A DNA stretch of 64,000 bases from Paludibacter sp963677275 (lineage in GTDB: Bacteria; Bacteroidota; Bacteroidia; Bacteroidales; Paludibacteraceae), in the NCBI GenBank assembly GCA_963677275.1, contig OY781920.1:248001-312000 (forward strand). The letters run 5' to 3'. Shown piece by piece: positions 33,241 through 42,803 of the stretch. A program made the position numbers and the translations under genes. Under the pieces are notes generated by a model that searched no databases, was not told the origin of the DNA, and worked only from the letters and a program-made list of their open reading frames with translations. Each line of letters starts with the position of its first letter. The stretch's first letter is position 1.

Positions 33241-36200
33241 TTATAAGGTTTTCTTTACCTCAGTTTCTTCAAAACTTTCAATCATGTCACCGACACGGAT
33301 GTCGTTGTAGCCTTTGATGTTTAAACCGCATTCGTAGTTTGTACCTACTTCTTTCACGTCGTCTTTGAAACGTTTAAGAGAATCCAGTTCGCCGGTGTAC
33401 ACCACAATTCCATCGCGTATGATACGGATTTTGTTATTTCGTTTGATTTTTCCTTCGCGAACCAAACATCCGGCCACTGTACCCACTTTTGTGATTTTAA
33501 ATACTTCACGTATTTCCACAGTTGCGGTAATTTCCTCCTTAATTTCAGGAGAAAGCATACCTTCCATGGCCGATCTGATTTCTTCAATTGCATCGTAAAT
33601 GATGGAGTAAAGACGAACATCAATTTCTTCCTTGTCGGCCATTTTGCGTGCCGAAGTTGTAGGGCGTACCTGGAATCCGCAGATAATGGCATTTGATGCT
33701 GCTGCCAGCAGAATGTCCGAATCGGAAATGGCACCCACTGCTTTGTGGATTACATTTACTTGAATATTTTCGGTAGAGAGTTTCAATAAAGAATCCGAAA
33801 GCGCTTCAACCGAACCATCCACATCACCTTTCACGATGATATTGAGTTCTTTAAAGTCTCCCAAAGCAATACGACGACCCAATTCATCGAGCGTAAAGTG
33901 TTTCTTTGTGCGTATGCTTTGCTCGCGTTGTAATTGTTCGCGTTTGTTAGCAATTTCGCGTGCTTCGTGTTCGCTGGTCATTACGTTGAAGTTGTCGCCG
34001 GCCTGAGGAGCGCCGTTTAATCCAAGGATTAACGCTGGTTCTCCGGGTTTAACTTCCGTAATCCGTTGACTACGTTCGTTGAACATGGCCTTTACTTTAC
34101 CGTAGCTCACTCCTGCTAATACAACATCTCCAACTTTTAACGTTCCGTTTTGCACCAGAATGGTCGAAACGTAGCCTTTCCCTTTGTCGAGCGAAGATTC
34201 AATGACCGAACCTACTGCACGCTTGTTCGGATTTGCTTTCAGATCGAGCATTTCAGCCTCGAGCAATACTTTTTCGAGCAGTTCGCTGATACCAAGACCT
34301 TGTTTGGCCGAAACATCCTGCGATTGATATTTACCTCCCCAGTCTTCTACAAGGTAATTCATCTGTGCCAGTGTTTCTTTTATTTTTTCAGGATTAGCAC
34401 CTGGTTTATCCACTTTATTAATGGCAAAAATCATTGATACATTGGCCGCCGAAGCATGATTGATGGCTTCGATGGTTTGAGGCATTACATTATCGTCGGC
34501 AGCAACTATGATTATGGCAATATCTGTTACTTTAGCACCACGTGCACGCATGGCGGTAAACGCTTCGTGGCCAGGAGTGTCAAGGAATGTGATACGTTGT
34601 CCGTTTTCGAGCTTAACGTTATAAGCGCCAATGTGCTGAGTGATACCACCGGCTTCACCTGCAATTACATTGGTTTTACGGATATAGTCGAGCAGGGATG
34701 TTTTACCATGATCCACGTGACCCATTACAGTGACGATCGGAGCTCTCGGCAGTAAATCTTCTTCTGCATCCGGTTCTTCTTCACCAATGGCTTCGATAAC
34801 GTCAGCACTTACAAATTCGGTAGTAAAACCAAATTCTTCAGCAACAATATTAATGGTTTCGGCATCGAGTCGTTGATTGATCGATACCATTATGCCAATG
34901 CTCATACAAGTTGCAATAACCTGATTTACTGTTACGTCCATCATTACTGCCAGCTCGCTTGCCGTTACAAATTCGGTAAGTTTAAGTACGCTTTCTTCGT
35001 CGCGTTCGCGCTGTGCCTGCTCGTGTTGTCGTGCACTTACAGTGTCGCGTTTGTCGCGGCGGTATTTTGCACCTTTTCCTTTTTTGTTTCCACTGGCCAG
35101 TCGGGCTAATGTTTCTTTTATTTGTTTTTGTACTTCTTCTTCATTCACAACAGTTTTCAACGGTTTTTTCAGCTTGTCTTTGTTAGGACGGCCGGCATTC
35201 GTTGTGCTGTTGTTGGTGTGTATTACTTTTTTAGGATGTGCTAATCCACTACTTGTACCGGTACTTCCTTGTTCTACACGGTTAATATCAACTTTCTGAT
35301 TCGTGAATCTTTCTCTTTTTTTCTTTTTAGCAGCGATACTTTCGGGACTGCCTGCAGGTATTGCTTTTTTGTCTCCCGGCATTACCAGCTTTTTTGTCTC
35401 ACCTACCGGTCGGTTTTTCTCTTCCCTTTCCTTCCGTTTCTGTTCTTTTGTTTTGGGTTTTGGGCGGGTACTCTGATTGAGTAACTCCAGGTCGATTGTG
35501 CCAATTACAACTGGGGCTTTGTCGATAGAAGCAAATCCGATTTTAAAGATTTCTTCTTCGGCATTATCCTCTGTTGTTGTAGCCACCACTTCTTCTGCTT
35601 TAACTTCAACTTTAACCGCCTTCTTTTCAACGGGTTTTTCTTCCTGTTTTTGTTTTACAATTTCATTTTTGGTGAGAACCAGTCGGGGTTTATCTTCTTG
35701 TGTTTGCTCAGTACTAATGTTTTCTTTTTTCTCTGTTAGTGGTTCTGAAGGTGTTTTCTCTGTTTCAGCCACTTCACTTACTTCAGCAATTTCTTTAAAA
35801 TCAATAACTTCCTTAACTTCCTTGGCTTCCTTTACTACCTTGACTTCCTTAACTTCAACAACTTCCTTTTCTTCTTCTTCTTGGATAGCAGGCTCTGCAG
35901 TTGTTTTTTCGGCTTCAATAATTACTTCAACTGTCTTTTCAATCAAAGGTTCTGGTTTTTTGATTTCTTCTTTTTCAGGTTCTGCTTTTGGCTGTACAGG
36001 TTTTATTTCAGCAGGTTTGTTCAGCGCATCCAAATCGATATGACCCACAGATTTGATATGAGGCATCTGTTCTTTCGATAATGTTGTGTGTAGTACCTCA
36101 ACCGGTTTTTCAACGGGTTTTTCAGAAGGTTTTTCAACAGCTTTAGTGTTGATGTAACCTTCCAAAGCCACAGTTTCAGCCTTTTCCTTCAAATGACGTT

Positions 36201-36396
36201 CCTGACTCAATCGCTCCGATTCCATTTTCAGAGCCATATCTTTGTTAAATTCTTTTGCAAGTAAAAGATGTAAATCGTCCGACAACTTTAAATTAGGGTC
36301 GACGGAAAGTTTATGACCTTTTTTTGCCAAAAATTCAATGGCGGTAGTCATTCCGACATTTAAATCTTTGCAGGCTTTGCTTAATCTTATGGACAT
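33241..36396 (-). CDS. infB: Translation initiation factor IF-2, 1051 aa
   Basis: It is a GTPase that places initiator tRNA on the 30S subunit and joins the subunits. An N-terminal IF2-N domain (SIRLSKACKDLNVGMTTAIEFLAKKGH) is followed by a long low-complexity stretch rich in Lys, Glu, Val and Pro (about 75-420), a second IF2-N, then the G domain with GHVDHGKT near 557, DTPGH and NKVD, and the C-terminal domains. The start is the ATG at 36396, matching the conserved MSIRLSK; upstream codons use TTG. It is the third gene of the rimP-nusA-infB operon. Confidence 0.96.
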   Translation of the reverse strand: MSIRLSKACKDLNVGMTTAIEFLAKKGHKLSVDPNLKLSDDLHLLLAKEFNKDMALKMESERLSQERHLKEKAETVALEGYINTKAVEKPSEKPVEKPVEVLHTTLSKEQMPHIKSVGHIDLDALNKPAEIKPVQPKAEPEKEEIKKPEPLIEKTVEVIIEAEKTTAEPAIQEEEEKEVVEVKEVKVVKEAKEVKEVIDFKEIAEVSEVAETEKTPSEPLTEKKENISTEQTQEDKPRLVLTKNEIVKQKQEEKPVEKKAVKVEVKAEEVVATTTEDNAEEEIFKIGFASIDKAPVVIGTIDLELLNQSTRPKPKTKEQKRKEREEKNRPVGETKKLVMPGDKKAIPAGSPESIAAKKKKRERFTNQKVDINRVEQGSTGTSSGLAHPKKVIHTNNSTTNAGRPNKDKLKKPLKTVVNEEEVQKQIKETLARLASGNKKGKGAKYRRDKRDTVSARQHEQAQRERDEESVLKLTEFVTASELAVMMDVTVNQVIATCMSIGIMVSINQRLDAETINIVAEEFGFTTEFVSADVIEAIGEEEPDAEEDLLPRAPIVTVMGHVDHGKTSLLDYIRKTNVIAGEAGGITQHIGAYNVKLENGQRITFLDTPGHEAFTAMRARGAKVTDIAIIIVAADDNVMPQTIEAINHASAANVSMIFAINKVDKPGANPEKIKETLAQMNYLVEDWGGKYQSQDVSAKQGLGISELLEKVLLEAEMLDLKANPNKRAVGSVIESSLDKGKGYVSTILVQNGTLKVGDVVLAGVSYGKVKAMFNERSQRITEVKPGEPALILGLNGAPQAGDNFNVMTSEHEAREIANKREQLQREQSIRTKKHFTLDELGRRIALGDFKELNIIVKGDVDGSVEALSDSLLKLSTENIQVNVIHKAVGAISDSDILLAAASNAIICGFQVRPTTSARKMADKEEIDVRLYSIIYDAIEEIRSAMEGMLSPEIKEEITATVEIREVFKITKVGTVAGCLVREGKIKRNNKIRIIRDGIVVYTGELDSLKRFKDDVKEVGTNYECGLNIKGYNDIRVGDMIESFEETEVKKTL

Positions 36397-36510
36397 ATAT
36401 TTATATAAAAATTTTAGATATTTTGTGGGTAATGTTGCATTACCACTCAATTAAACTGGAACGTGATTTGATAGTTGGTTAGATAGTAAATAAATACTTA
36501 GCTAACGGTA

Positions 36511-37833
36511 TTATTTTTCTTCTTCGGCTTCTTCGGCTTCTTCAGTTTTCTCTTCAGTTTTTTCAGGTATTTCTTCGCTTTCTTCTTCGAATTCAGCTTT
36601 CAAAATAGCAAGTAAGTCGTCAACGGTTTCTTCTTCAAGGTCGGTACGACGAATTAAGTCCTGACGTGGAATGGCAAGAACACTTTTCGCTGTGTCGCAG
36701 CCAATTGCTTTGAGTGCATCAATTACCCATTGGTCAATTTCATCGCTGAATTCATCCATGTAGATATCTTCAGTCTCTTCTGTTTCGTCTATGTCGCGGA
36801 ATACATCCAGTGTGTAGCCGGTGAGCATACTTGCAAGTTTGATATTTAAACCTCCCTTGCCAATGGCCTGCGAAACTTCTTCGGGCTTCAGGAAAATTTC
36901 AGCTTTCTTTTCAACTTCATTCAGCCGAATTGAGGATATTTTAGCCGGACTTAAAGCGCGTGAAATAAACAAACTTATATTATTGGTGTAGTTAATCACG
37001 TCAATGTTTTCATTGCGCAATTCGCGAACGATACCATGAATACGTGAGCCTTTCACACCCACGCAGGCGCCTACCGGATCAATGCGGTCATCGTACGATT
37101 CGACAGCTACTTTGGCTCTTTCGCCAGGCATACGGGCTATCTTTTTTACTAAAATCAAACCTTCATTGATTTCCGGTACTTCAAGTTCGAAAAGTCGTTC
37201 GAGAAACACGGGTGAGATACGTGAAAGGATAATTTTAGGGTTATTGTTTTTATTTTCGACCATGGCCACCACTGCGCGTACTGTATCTCCCTTGCGGTAG
37301 AAATCGGTAGGAATCTGTTCAGACTTAGGTAGATATAATTCATTTCCTTCATCGTCGATAAGCAACATTTCTTTTTTCCAGATCTGATAAAGTTCGGCGC
37401 TCACAATCTGACCCACTTTCTCGCTGTATTTGCTGAAAACGTTGTCTTTTTGCAATTCCATGATTTTAGAAGAGAGCGTTTGGCGAAGCGTCAAAATAGC
37501 CCGGCGTCCGAAACCTACGAAATCGACTGTATCCGTAACCTCTTCACCTACTTCGTATTCTTCGTCAATTTTTTTTGCTTCCGAAAGCGAAATTTCCATG
37601 TTAGGATCTTCAAGTTCATCGTCCTCTACAACAGTGCGGTTACGATAAATTTCGAAGTCACCTTTGTCGGGGTTGATAATCACATCATAGTTTTCATCTG
37701 TTCCGAACATTTTGGTAATCACATTACGGAATGATTCTTCCATAACACTGATTAAAGTGCTTCTGTCTATACTTTTCAGTTCCTTGAATTCCGAAAAAGT
37801 GTCGATTAAGTTTATGGTTTCTTTTTTGCTCAT
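36511..37833 (-). CDS. nusA: Transcription termination/antitermination factor NusA, 440 aa
   Basis: It binds RNA polymerase and nascent RNA. The order is an N-terminal polymerase-binding domain (1 to about 130), an S1 domain (about 140-205), two KH domains (about 215-350; DDRIDPVGACVGVKGSRIHGI and ALSPAKISSIRL), and a helix-hairpin-helix region (about 370-415). It ends in a strongly acidic tail of Glu and Lys. The start lies three bases from the rimP stop, implying coupled translation. Confidence 0.97.
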   Translation of the reverse strand: MSKKETINLIDTFSEFKELKSIDRSTLISVMEESFRNVITKMFGTDENYDVIINPDKGDFEIYRNRTVVEDDELEDPNMEISLSEAKKIDEEYEVGEEVTDTVDFVGFGRRAILTLRQTLSSKIMELQKDNVFSKYSEKVGQIVSAELYQIWKKEMLLIDDEGNELYLPKSEQIPTDFYRKGDTVRAVVAMVENKNNNPKIILSRISPVFLERLFELEVPEINEGLILVKKIARMPGERAKVAVESYDDRIDPVGACVGVKGSRIHGIVRELRNENIDVINYTNNISLFISRALSPAKISSIRLNEVEKKAEIFLKPEEVSQAIGKGGLNIKLASMLTGYTLDVFRDIDETEETEDIYMDEFSDEIDQWVIDALKAIGCDTAKSVLAIPRQDLIRRTDLEEETVDDLLAILKAEFEEESEEIPEKTEEKTEEAEEAEEEK

Positions 37834-37836
37834 GGC

Positions 37837-38304
37837 TTATTTGAATCTGATAAGATATTTGGTATATTTTATATCTGAATAATTAAATGTTATATTTTCC
37901 TGAGTCCTTACTTTGCGTTTTGATCCTTCAGGTTTTTCTGTTTTTTCTATTTCTATTACAAAGCTTTCTTCATTGGCTTCGGTAAGTATCCCTGACAGTT
38001 TTTTACCTGCTTTAGTCAATACTTCCACTTCGTTGCCGAGGTTTTTTTCATATTGTTTCAGCACTTTGAAAGGCTCGGTCAGTCCGGCCGAACCTACTTG
38101 TAGCTCAAAGTCTTCCACTTCTCTGTCCAAAGTTGATTCTACGTATCGGCTTAATTCGGCACAAAAGTCAATTTCCACGCCATCGAAAGCATCTATTTCA
38201 ATCATTATTCGGTTGTCGGCACTGATGATAGTGTCTACCAAATAATAATCTGAGTTGCTCAAAAAAGCTTCAATTGATTGATTTATAATCTCTTTCTGTA
38301 TCAT
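37837..38304 (-). CDS. rimP: Ribosome maturation factor RimP, 155 aa
   Basis: It helps assemble the 30S subunit. A two-domain protein: an N-terminal alpha/beta part (SNSDYYLVDTIISADNRIMIEID, then ELSRYVESTLDREVEDFELQV) and a C-terminal Sm-like barrel (NEVEVLTKAGKKLSGILTEA). I use the ATG at 38304, matching family starts; the longer frame to 38370 runs through the promoter. It is the first gene of the operon with nusA and infB. Confidence 0.94.
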   Translation of the reverse strand: MIQKEIINQSIEAFLSNSDYYLVDTIISADNRIMIEIDAFDGVEIDFCAELSRYVESTLDREVEDFELQVGSAGLTEPFKVLKQYEKNLGNEVEVLTKAGKKLSGILTEANEESFVIEIEKTEKPEGSKRKVRTQENITFNYSDIKYTKYLIRFK

Positions 38305-38367
38305 GGCTGATTGGAATTTAACAAAGAAGGGGACTCCAGTCCCCTCCATCGTATTCATTTTCGTAGG

Positions 38368-38375
38368 CAAAAGTA
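38368..38375 (-). promoter_or_regulatory. -7 element for rimP-nusA-infB
   Basis: TACTTTTG on minus, about 64 bases before the rimP start, matches TAnnTTTG. The same TACTTTTG form precedes the aminotransferase, LytTR and lacI genes. Confidence 0.5.
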
Positions 38376-38434
38376 CAAATAATTCTTTAAACTACAAAGA
38401 ATTATAGCAGAATTTTCTTTCAGTTGCAATTTTC

Positions 38435-38989
38435 TCATTTATTTGTGTTGGTCAGATTGAACTTTTCAGGGTAGCGGGCACTCACATTTTTATAATGATT
38501 CTGAATTTTTTCGAGATCGGCGTTTTCGTCTCCTGTTGGATAAAAAATTTCTTTAATGGCTATTTCTTTTTTTTTATAATCGATAGAGGCTAACTGAATG
38601 GGTACATTCGCAGCCATGGCGATATAATAAAATCCCATTTTCCATTTCGCAGCCAGGGCGCGTGTACCTTCGGGAGTGATGGCCAGATGGAACGACTCTC
38701 TTTTTGAAAATTCATCAGCCATTTGCAGCGTGATTGAATTCTTTTTTGTCCTGTTCACCGGAATACCTCCTAAGGCAGTAAAAATATGCCCCATTGGGAA
38801 GAAAAACCAGCTTTCTTTTATCAGAAAAGATGCTTTGCGTCCCAACGATACATAAGCTAATTTACCGATAGGGAAATCCCAATTACTGGTGTGCGGAGCT
38901 ACGCAGATAACACTTTTTTGTGGCTCGGCTACGGTAGCAAATACTTTCCAACCCGCCATCTTTAAAATCCACTTACTTAATTTTTGCAT
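38435..38989 (-). CDS. PlsC-like acyltransferase, 184 aa
   Basis: The acyltransferase motifs are visible: HTSNWDFPIG (an HxxxxD variant) near 33, GGIPVNRTKKNS near 93 and AITPEGTRA near 125. These mark a 1-acylglycerol-3-phosphate acyltransferase-like enzyme of the short cytosolic-membrane type, probably acting in phospholipid or ornithine-lipid synthesis. It is shorter than PlsC (about 240 aa), so the acyl acceptor is uncertain. It is a single gene with its own promoter. Confidence 0.88.
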   Translation of the reverse strand: MQKLSKWILKMAGWKVFATVAEPQKSVICVAPHTSNWDFPIGKLAYVSLGRKASFLIKESWFFFPMGHIFTALGGIPVNRTKKNSITLQMADEFSKRESFHLAITPEGTRALAAKWKMGFYYIAMAANVPIQLASIDYKKKEIAIKEIFYPTGDENADLEKIQNHYKNVSARYPEKFNLTNTNK

Positions 38990-39087
38990 TTTTCTGTTTC
39001 ATTGTTTTGAGTTCTTCATCTTTCTGATAGCTGTCTTGACGAATGTATCAATAGTTAACTCTTTGATTGACTCTTTCTATTCGTCTG

Positions 39088-39095
39088 CAAAGATA
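39088..39095 (-). promoter_or_regulatory. -7 element for the PlsC-like gene
   Basis: TATCTTTG on minus is a perfect TAnnTTTG match, 99 bases before the start codon. Confidence 0.45.
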
Positions 39096-39157
39096 ATTCT
39101 TTTTTCATCATCATCCGATTGTTGAAAACTAATTTAGCGTAGTATGGTTCAATTTGC

Positions 39158-39165
39158 TAACTTTG
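39158..39165 (+). promoter_or_regulatory. -7 element for the helicase gene
   Basis: TAACTTTG fits TAnnTTTG and lies about 93 bases upstream of the helicase ATG. It is divergent from the element at 39088. No clear -33 box was found. Confidence 0.4.
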
Positions 39166-39258
39166 TAAGTTGGAAAACCCTTGATGAAAATCGTGTTCAT
39201 TAAGTATTTTTCTGCCATTAATAAACCCTCAAGAGTGCTTTGAATAGTTTTGAGAAGA

Positions 39259-41580
39259 ATGAAATATACAATGGATTTTTTAAATGAATTAAATGAAAAT
39301 CAGCGCCGTGCAGTGGAATATACTGATGGTGCATCGTTGGTAATTGCAGGGGCAGGCTCTGGCAAAACACGGGTGCTGACTTATAAAATAGCCTATCTGC
39401 TTAAAAAAGGCTTAGCGCCTTCGAGTATTCTTGCGCTTACTTTTACAAATAAAGCAGCACGCGAAATGAAAGCGCGAATTGCCACCATGGTGGGTGAGCG
39501 AACAGCGCGTTATCTTTGGATGGGGACTTTTCACGCCGTTTTTTCGCGCATACTCAGAAACGAAGCCGACAAAATTGGATATACTAAGAATTTTACAATT
39601 TACGACTCTTCGGATTCGAACAGTTTGATAAAGAGCATTGTAAAAGAACTCAAACTCGACGATAAACAATACAAGCATGGATTGGTACATTCGCGTATCT
39701 CCTTTGCTAAAAATAACCTGATTACTCCCGAAGCTTATCTGGGTAATCCCGATTTAATGAAAGCGGACATGAATGCCCGTGTGCCGATGCTTGCGGATAT
39801 TTACAGATTGTATTGTCATCGGTGCAAGCAGGCTGATGCCATGGACTTTGATGATTTATTGCTGCAAACCAATGTCCTGTTCCGAAATTTCCCTGACGTT
39901 TTGCATAAATATCAGCAAGCTTTCGCTTATATCCTTGTGGATGAATACCAGGATACTAATTTTGCCCAATATCTGATAGTTAAAAAATTGGCCGAACTGC
40001 ACGAGCGTATTTGCGTTGTAGGCGATGATGCACAAAGTATATATTCGTTCAGGGGGGCAAATATCGATAATATCCTGCAATTTAAAAATGCTTACAACAA
40101 TGCACAGGTTTTTAAGCTCGAACAAAACTATCGGTCGACGCAAACCATAGTGAATGCTGCCAATAGTCTTATTGACAAAAACTCACAACAAATTCGGAAA
40201 ACAATTTTTTCGGAGAAGGAAACCGGGAAGCCGATTAAATTACTGAATGTTTTCACCGACTTGGAGGAAGGCGCTGTAGTGGCGCAGCATATATCGGTCT
40301 TGCGCTACAAGGATAAATTTAATTTTCAGCAAATTGCCATTCTTTATCGCACCAACTCGCAATCGCGTGTGCTCGAAGAAGCCTTGCGAAAAGAAGGAAT
40401 TCCTTACCGGATTTATGGTGGCTTGTCCTTTTATCAGCGCAAGGAAATTAAAGATGTAATTGCCTATTGTCGCTTGATTTGTAATCCGAACGATGAAGAA
40501 GCACTGAAACGGATTATCAACTATCCGGCCAGGGGCATTGGCGATACTACAGTCAATAAATTGATGGAGTGTTCGCAACTTCATGCCGTAAGTGCATGGG
40601 AAGTGCTTACCGATATGTTGCGTTACAATCTGCCCGTGAATGCCGGAACGGCCAATAAACTGGCTCAGTTTCGCGAAATGATCAACGTTTTTGCCGGTCA
40701 GGTAACTACGCAGGGAGCTTATGAGCTGGTGAACAGTGTGGTTAAAACTACCGGTGTGATCAGCGATACATTTGTGGATCGTTCGCCCGAAAACCTGAGC
40801 AAACAGGAAAACGTTCAGGAGTTGCTCAAAGCAATACATGAATTTTGTGAAACAAAAAATGCCAACGGAGAGCCTTCGTTTTTACCCGATTTCCTTTCTG
40901 AAGTTTCTTTGTTGACCGATCAGGATACCGACAAAGAATCGGACAACGATAAAATCACAATGATGACGGTACATGCTGCCAAAGGCTTGGAATTCAGAGC
41001 TGTATTTATTGTCGGCATGGAAGAGGATTTATTTCCATCGGCTTATACAGTTGGGAGCGAACGTGAATTAGAGGAGGAAAGACGTCTGTTTTATGTGGCC
41101 ATAACGCGGGCCGAAGAACTCTGTTTTATCAGTTATTCGAAATCACGTTTTCGGAACGGAAAAACGAACTTTTCGAACCCCAGCAGGTTTATAAAGGACA
41201 TCGATGCTCAATATCTCGATGCACCGAAAGAAAAAGAATGGAGCCCTAAACAAAGCAACTCGGGCGGTTGGGACGATGATGTGGAGATGGAAAGGAATCG
41301 GTTTGGAAACGCATTCTACTCCTCTCCTAAACCGGCAGCGCCTTCGATGCCGCCAACGCTGAAGCGATTGGTGAAAATTGAAAATCAATCCACGGATAAA
41401 GTAGTGACTGTGAACGCTGGAATCCCAACCGGAGCTTTTGTCAAGCATGCTATTTTTGGTATAGGTAAAGTGTTGGAAACAACAATTGTAAATGGCAACG
41501 AAAAAGCCGAAATCGATTTTGGTGAAAAAGGAGTGAAATCCTTGTTGCTTAAATTTGCGAAACTCGAAGTGATGGAATAA
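39259..41580 (+). CDS. UvrD/PcrA-type ATP-dependent DNA helicase, 773 aa
   Basis: This is a superfamily 1A 3'-5' helicase for repair and replication restart. Motif Q and Walker A are NENQRRAV and AGAGSGKTRVLTYKIAYL (about 30-46). LVDEYQDTN is Walker B, VGDDAQSIYSFRGA motif III, QNYRSTQTI motif IV, and MTVHAAKGLEF and YVAITRAEELCF motifs V and VI. A C-terminal Tudor-like domain (GIGKVLETTIVNGNEKAEIDFGE) binds polymerase in PcrA. The start is the ATG at 39259 (39271 is also possible). It is the gene before recA, in the same direction. Confidence 0.94.
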   Translation: MKYTMDFLNELNENQRRAVEYTDGASLVIAGAGSGKTRVLTYKIAYLLKKGLAPSSILALTFTNKAAREMKARIATMVGERTARYLWMGTFHAVFSRILRNEADKIGYTKNFTIYDSSDSNSLIKSIVKELKLDDKQYKHGLVHSRISFAKNNLITPEAYLGNPDLMKADMNARVPMLADIYRLYCHRCKQADAMDFDDLLLQTNVLFRNFPDVLHKYQQAFAYILVDEYQDTNFAQYLIVKKLAELHERICVVGDDAQSIYSFRGANIDNILQFKNAYNNAQVFKLEQNYRSTQTIVNAANSLIDKNSQQIRKTIFSEKETGKPIKLLNVFTDLEEGAVVAQHISVLRYKDKFNFQQIAILYRTNSQSRVLEEALRKEGIPYRIYGGLSFYQRKEIKDVIAYCRLICNPNDEEALKRIINYPARGIGDTTVNKLMECSQLHAVSAWEVLTDMLRYNLPVNAGTANKLAQFREMINVFAGQVTTQGAYELVNSVVKTTGVISDTFVDRSPENLSKQENVQELLKAIHEFCETKNANGEPSFLPDFLSEVSLLTDQDTDKESDNDKITMMTVHAAKGLEFRAVFIVGMEEDLFPSAYTVGSERELEEERRLFYVAITRAEELCFISYSKSRFRNGKTNFSNPSRFIKDIDAQYLDAPKEKEWSPKQSNSGGWDDDVEMERNRFGNAFYSSPKPAAPSMPPTLKRLVKIENQSTDKVVTVNAGIPTGAFVKHAIFGIGKVLETTIVNGNEKAEIDFGEKGVKSLLLKFAKLEVME

Positions 41581-41641
41581 ATGATTATCTTTGTGTCAAA
41601 ATATTATAGCTTTAAAAACAAAGAATTGAAAGAATTAATTT

Positions 41642-41649
41642 TATCTTTG
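41642..41649 (+). promoter_or_regulatory. -7 element(s) for recA
   Basis: TATCTTTG at 41642-41649, with an identical octamer at 41586-41593, both match TAnnTTTG. The nearer one gives a leader of about 75 bases to the recA ATG. No SOS-box palindrome was recognised. Confidence 0.5.
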
Positions 41650-41729
41650 TAAAGCAATTAAATGTTATGATCATAGCTACTTAGTTCAGGTATAAAAATT
41701 AAAAATAACAATATAAAATAATAAATATT

Positions 41730-42752
41730 ATGGCAGAAAAACCAACCGAAGGCGTTGTAAAGCCTTCGTTAGAAAAACTGAAAGCATTGCAACTGGCAAT
41801 GGATAAAATTGAAAAAGACCATGGTAAAGGTACTATCATGAAGATGGGCGACAACAAAATTGAAGATATGGCTGTCATTTCTTCAGGGTCTTTAGGATTG
41901 GACATTGCTTTGGGCGTTGGTGGATATCCACGCGGACGTGTTATCGAAATTTACGGACCAGAATCGTCTGGTAAAACTACCCTGGCCATTCATGCCATTG
42001 CCGAAGCTCAAAAAGCCGGAGGTATTGCTGCCATTATCGATGCCGAACATGCTTTCGACCGCGCTTATGCCGAAAAATTGGGAGTCATCACCGATGAATT
42101 ATTGATTTCGCAACCAGACAATGGTGAGCAGGCGCTCGAGATTGCCGATCAGTTGATTCGTTCTTCTGCCGTTGATATCGTCGTAATCGACTCGGTAGCT
42201 GCTCTGACGCCTAAAGCTGAACTCGAAGGCGATATGGGTGATTCAAAAATGGGTCTTCAGGCTCGTTTGATGTCGCAGGCTTTGCGTAAACTCACAGCCA
42301 ACATCAATAAAACAAATACAACCTGTATTTTTATCAATCAGTTGCGCGAAAAAATTGGTGTTATGTTTGGAAATCCTGAAACAACGACCGGTGGTAACGC
42401 TTTGAAATTTTATGCTTCCATTCGTTTGGATATCCGTAGAATCGGTCAGTTGAAAGATGGTGATGAAGCGATTGGTAACCAAACACGTGTAAAAGTAGTG
42501 AAAAATAAAGTGGCGCCTCCATTCCGTAAAGCCGAATTTGATATTATGTTTGGCGAAGGAATTTCTAAAACCGGCGAGATAGTGGATCTTGGCGTTGAAT
42601 ATGGTGTTATCAAAAAAAGCGGTTCGTGGTTTAGCTATGGCGATACCAAACTGGCTCAGGGACGTGATGCCTCAAAAGGAATTATCAGGGACAATCCTGA
42701 ATTAGCAGCCGAACTTGAAGCCAAGATAGTGGCAGCCATTAAAGCAAAATAA
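41730..42752 (+). CDS. recA: Recombinase RecA, 340 aa
   Basis: It forms ATP-dependent filaments on single-stranded DNA, performs strand exchange and triggers LexA cleavage. Walker A is GPESSGKTTL (76-85), Walker B is VDIVVIDSVAALTPKAELEG, and the L1/L2 loops (GDSKMGLQARLMSQALRKL; FINQLREKIGVMFGNPETTTGG) are intact. The length is normal. It is followed by mnmA 51 bases later, possibly in one transcript. Confidence 0.98.
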   Translation: MAEKPTEGVVKPSLEKLKALQLAMDKIEKDHGKGTIMKMGDNKIEDMAVISSGSLGLDIALGVGGYPRGRVIEIYGPESSGKTTLAIHAIAEAQKAGGIAAIIDAEHAFDRAYAEKLGVITDELLISQPDNGEQALEIADQLIRSSAVDIVVIDSVAALTPKAELEGDMGDSKMGLQARLMSQALRKLTANINKTNTTCIFINQLREKIGVMFGNPETTTGGNALKFYASIRLDIRRIGQLKDGDEAIGNQTRVKVVKNKVAPPFRKAEFDIMFGEGISKTGEIVDLGVEYGVIKKSGSWFSYGDTKLAQGRDASKGIIRDNPELAAELEAKIVAAIKAK

Positions 42753-42803
42753 ATGCGGATAGAAATTTCCGAATAAATAAAAAAAAGAAAGTTTGAGTAA
42801 AAG

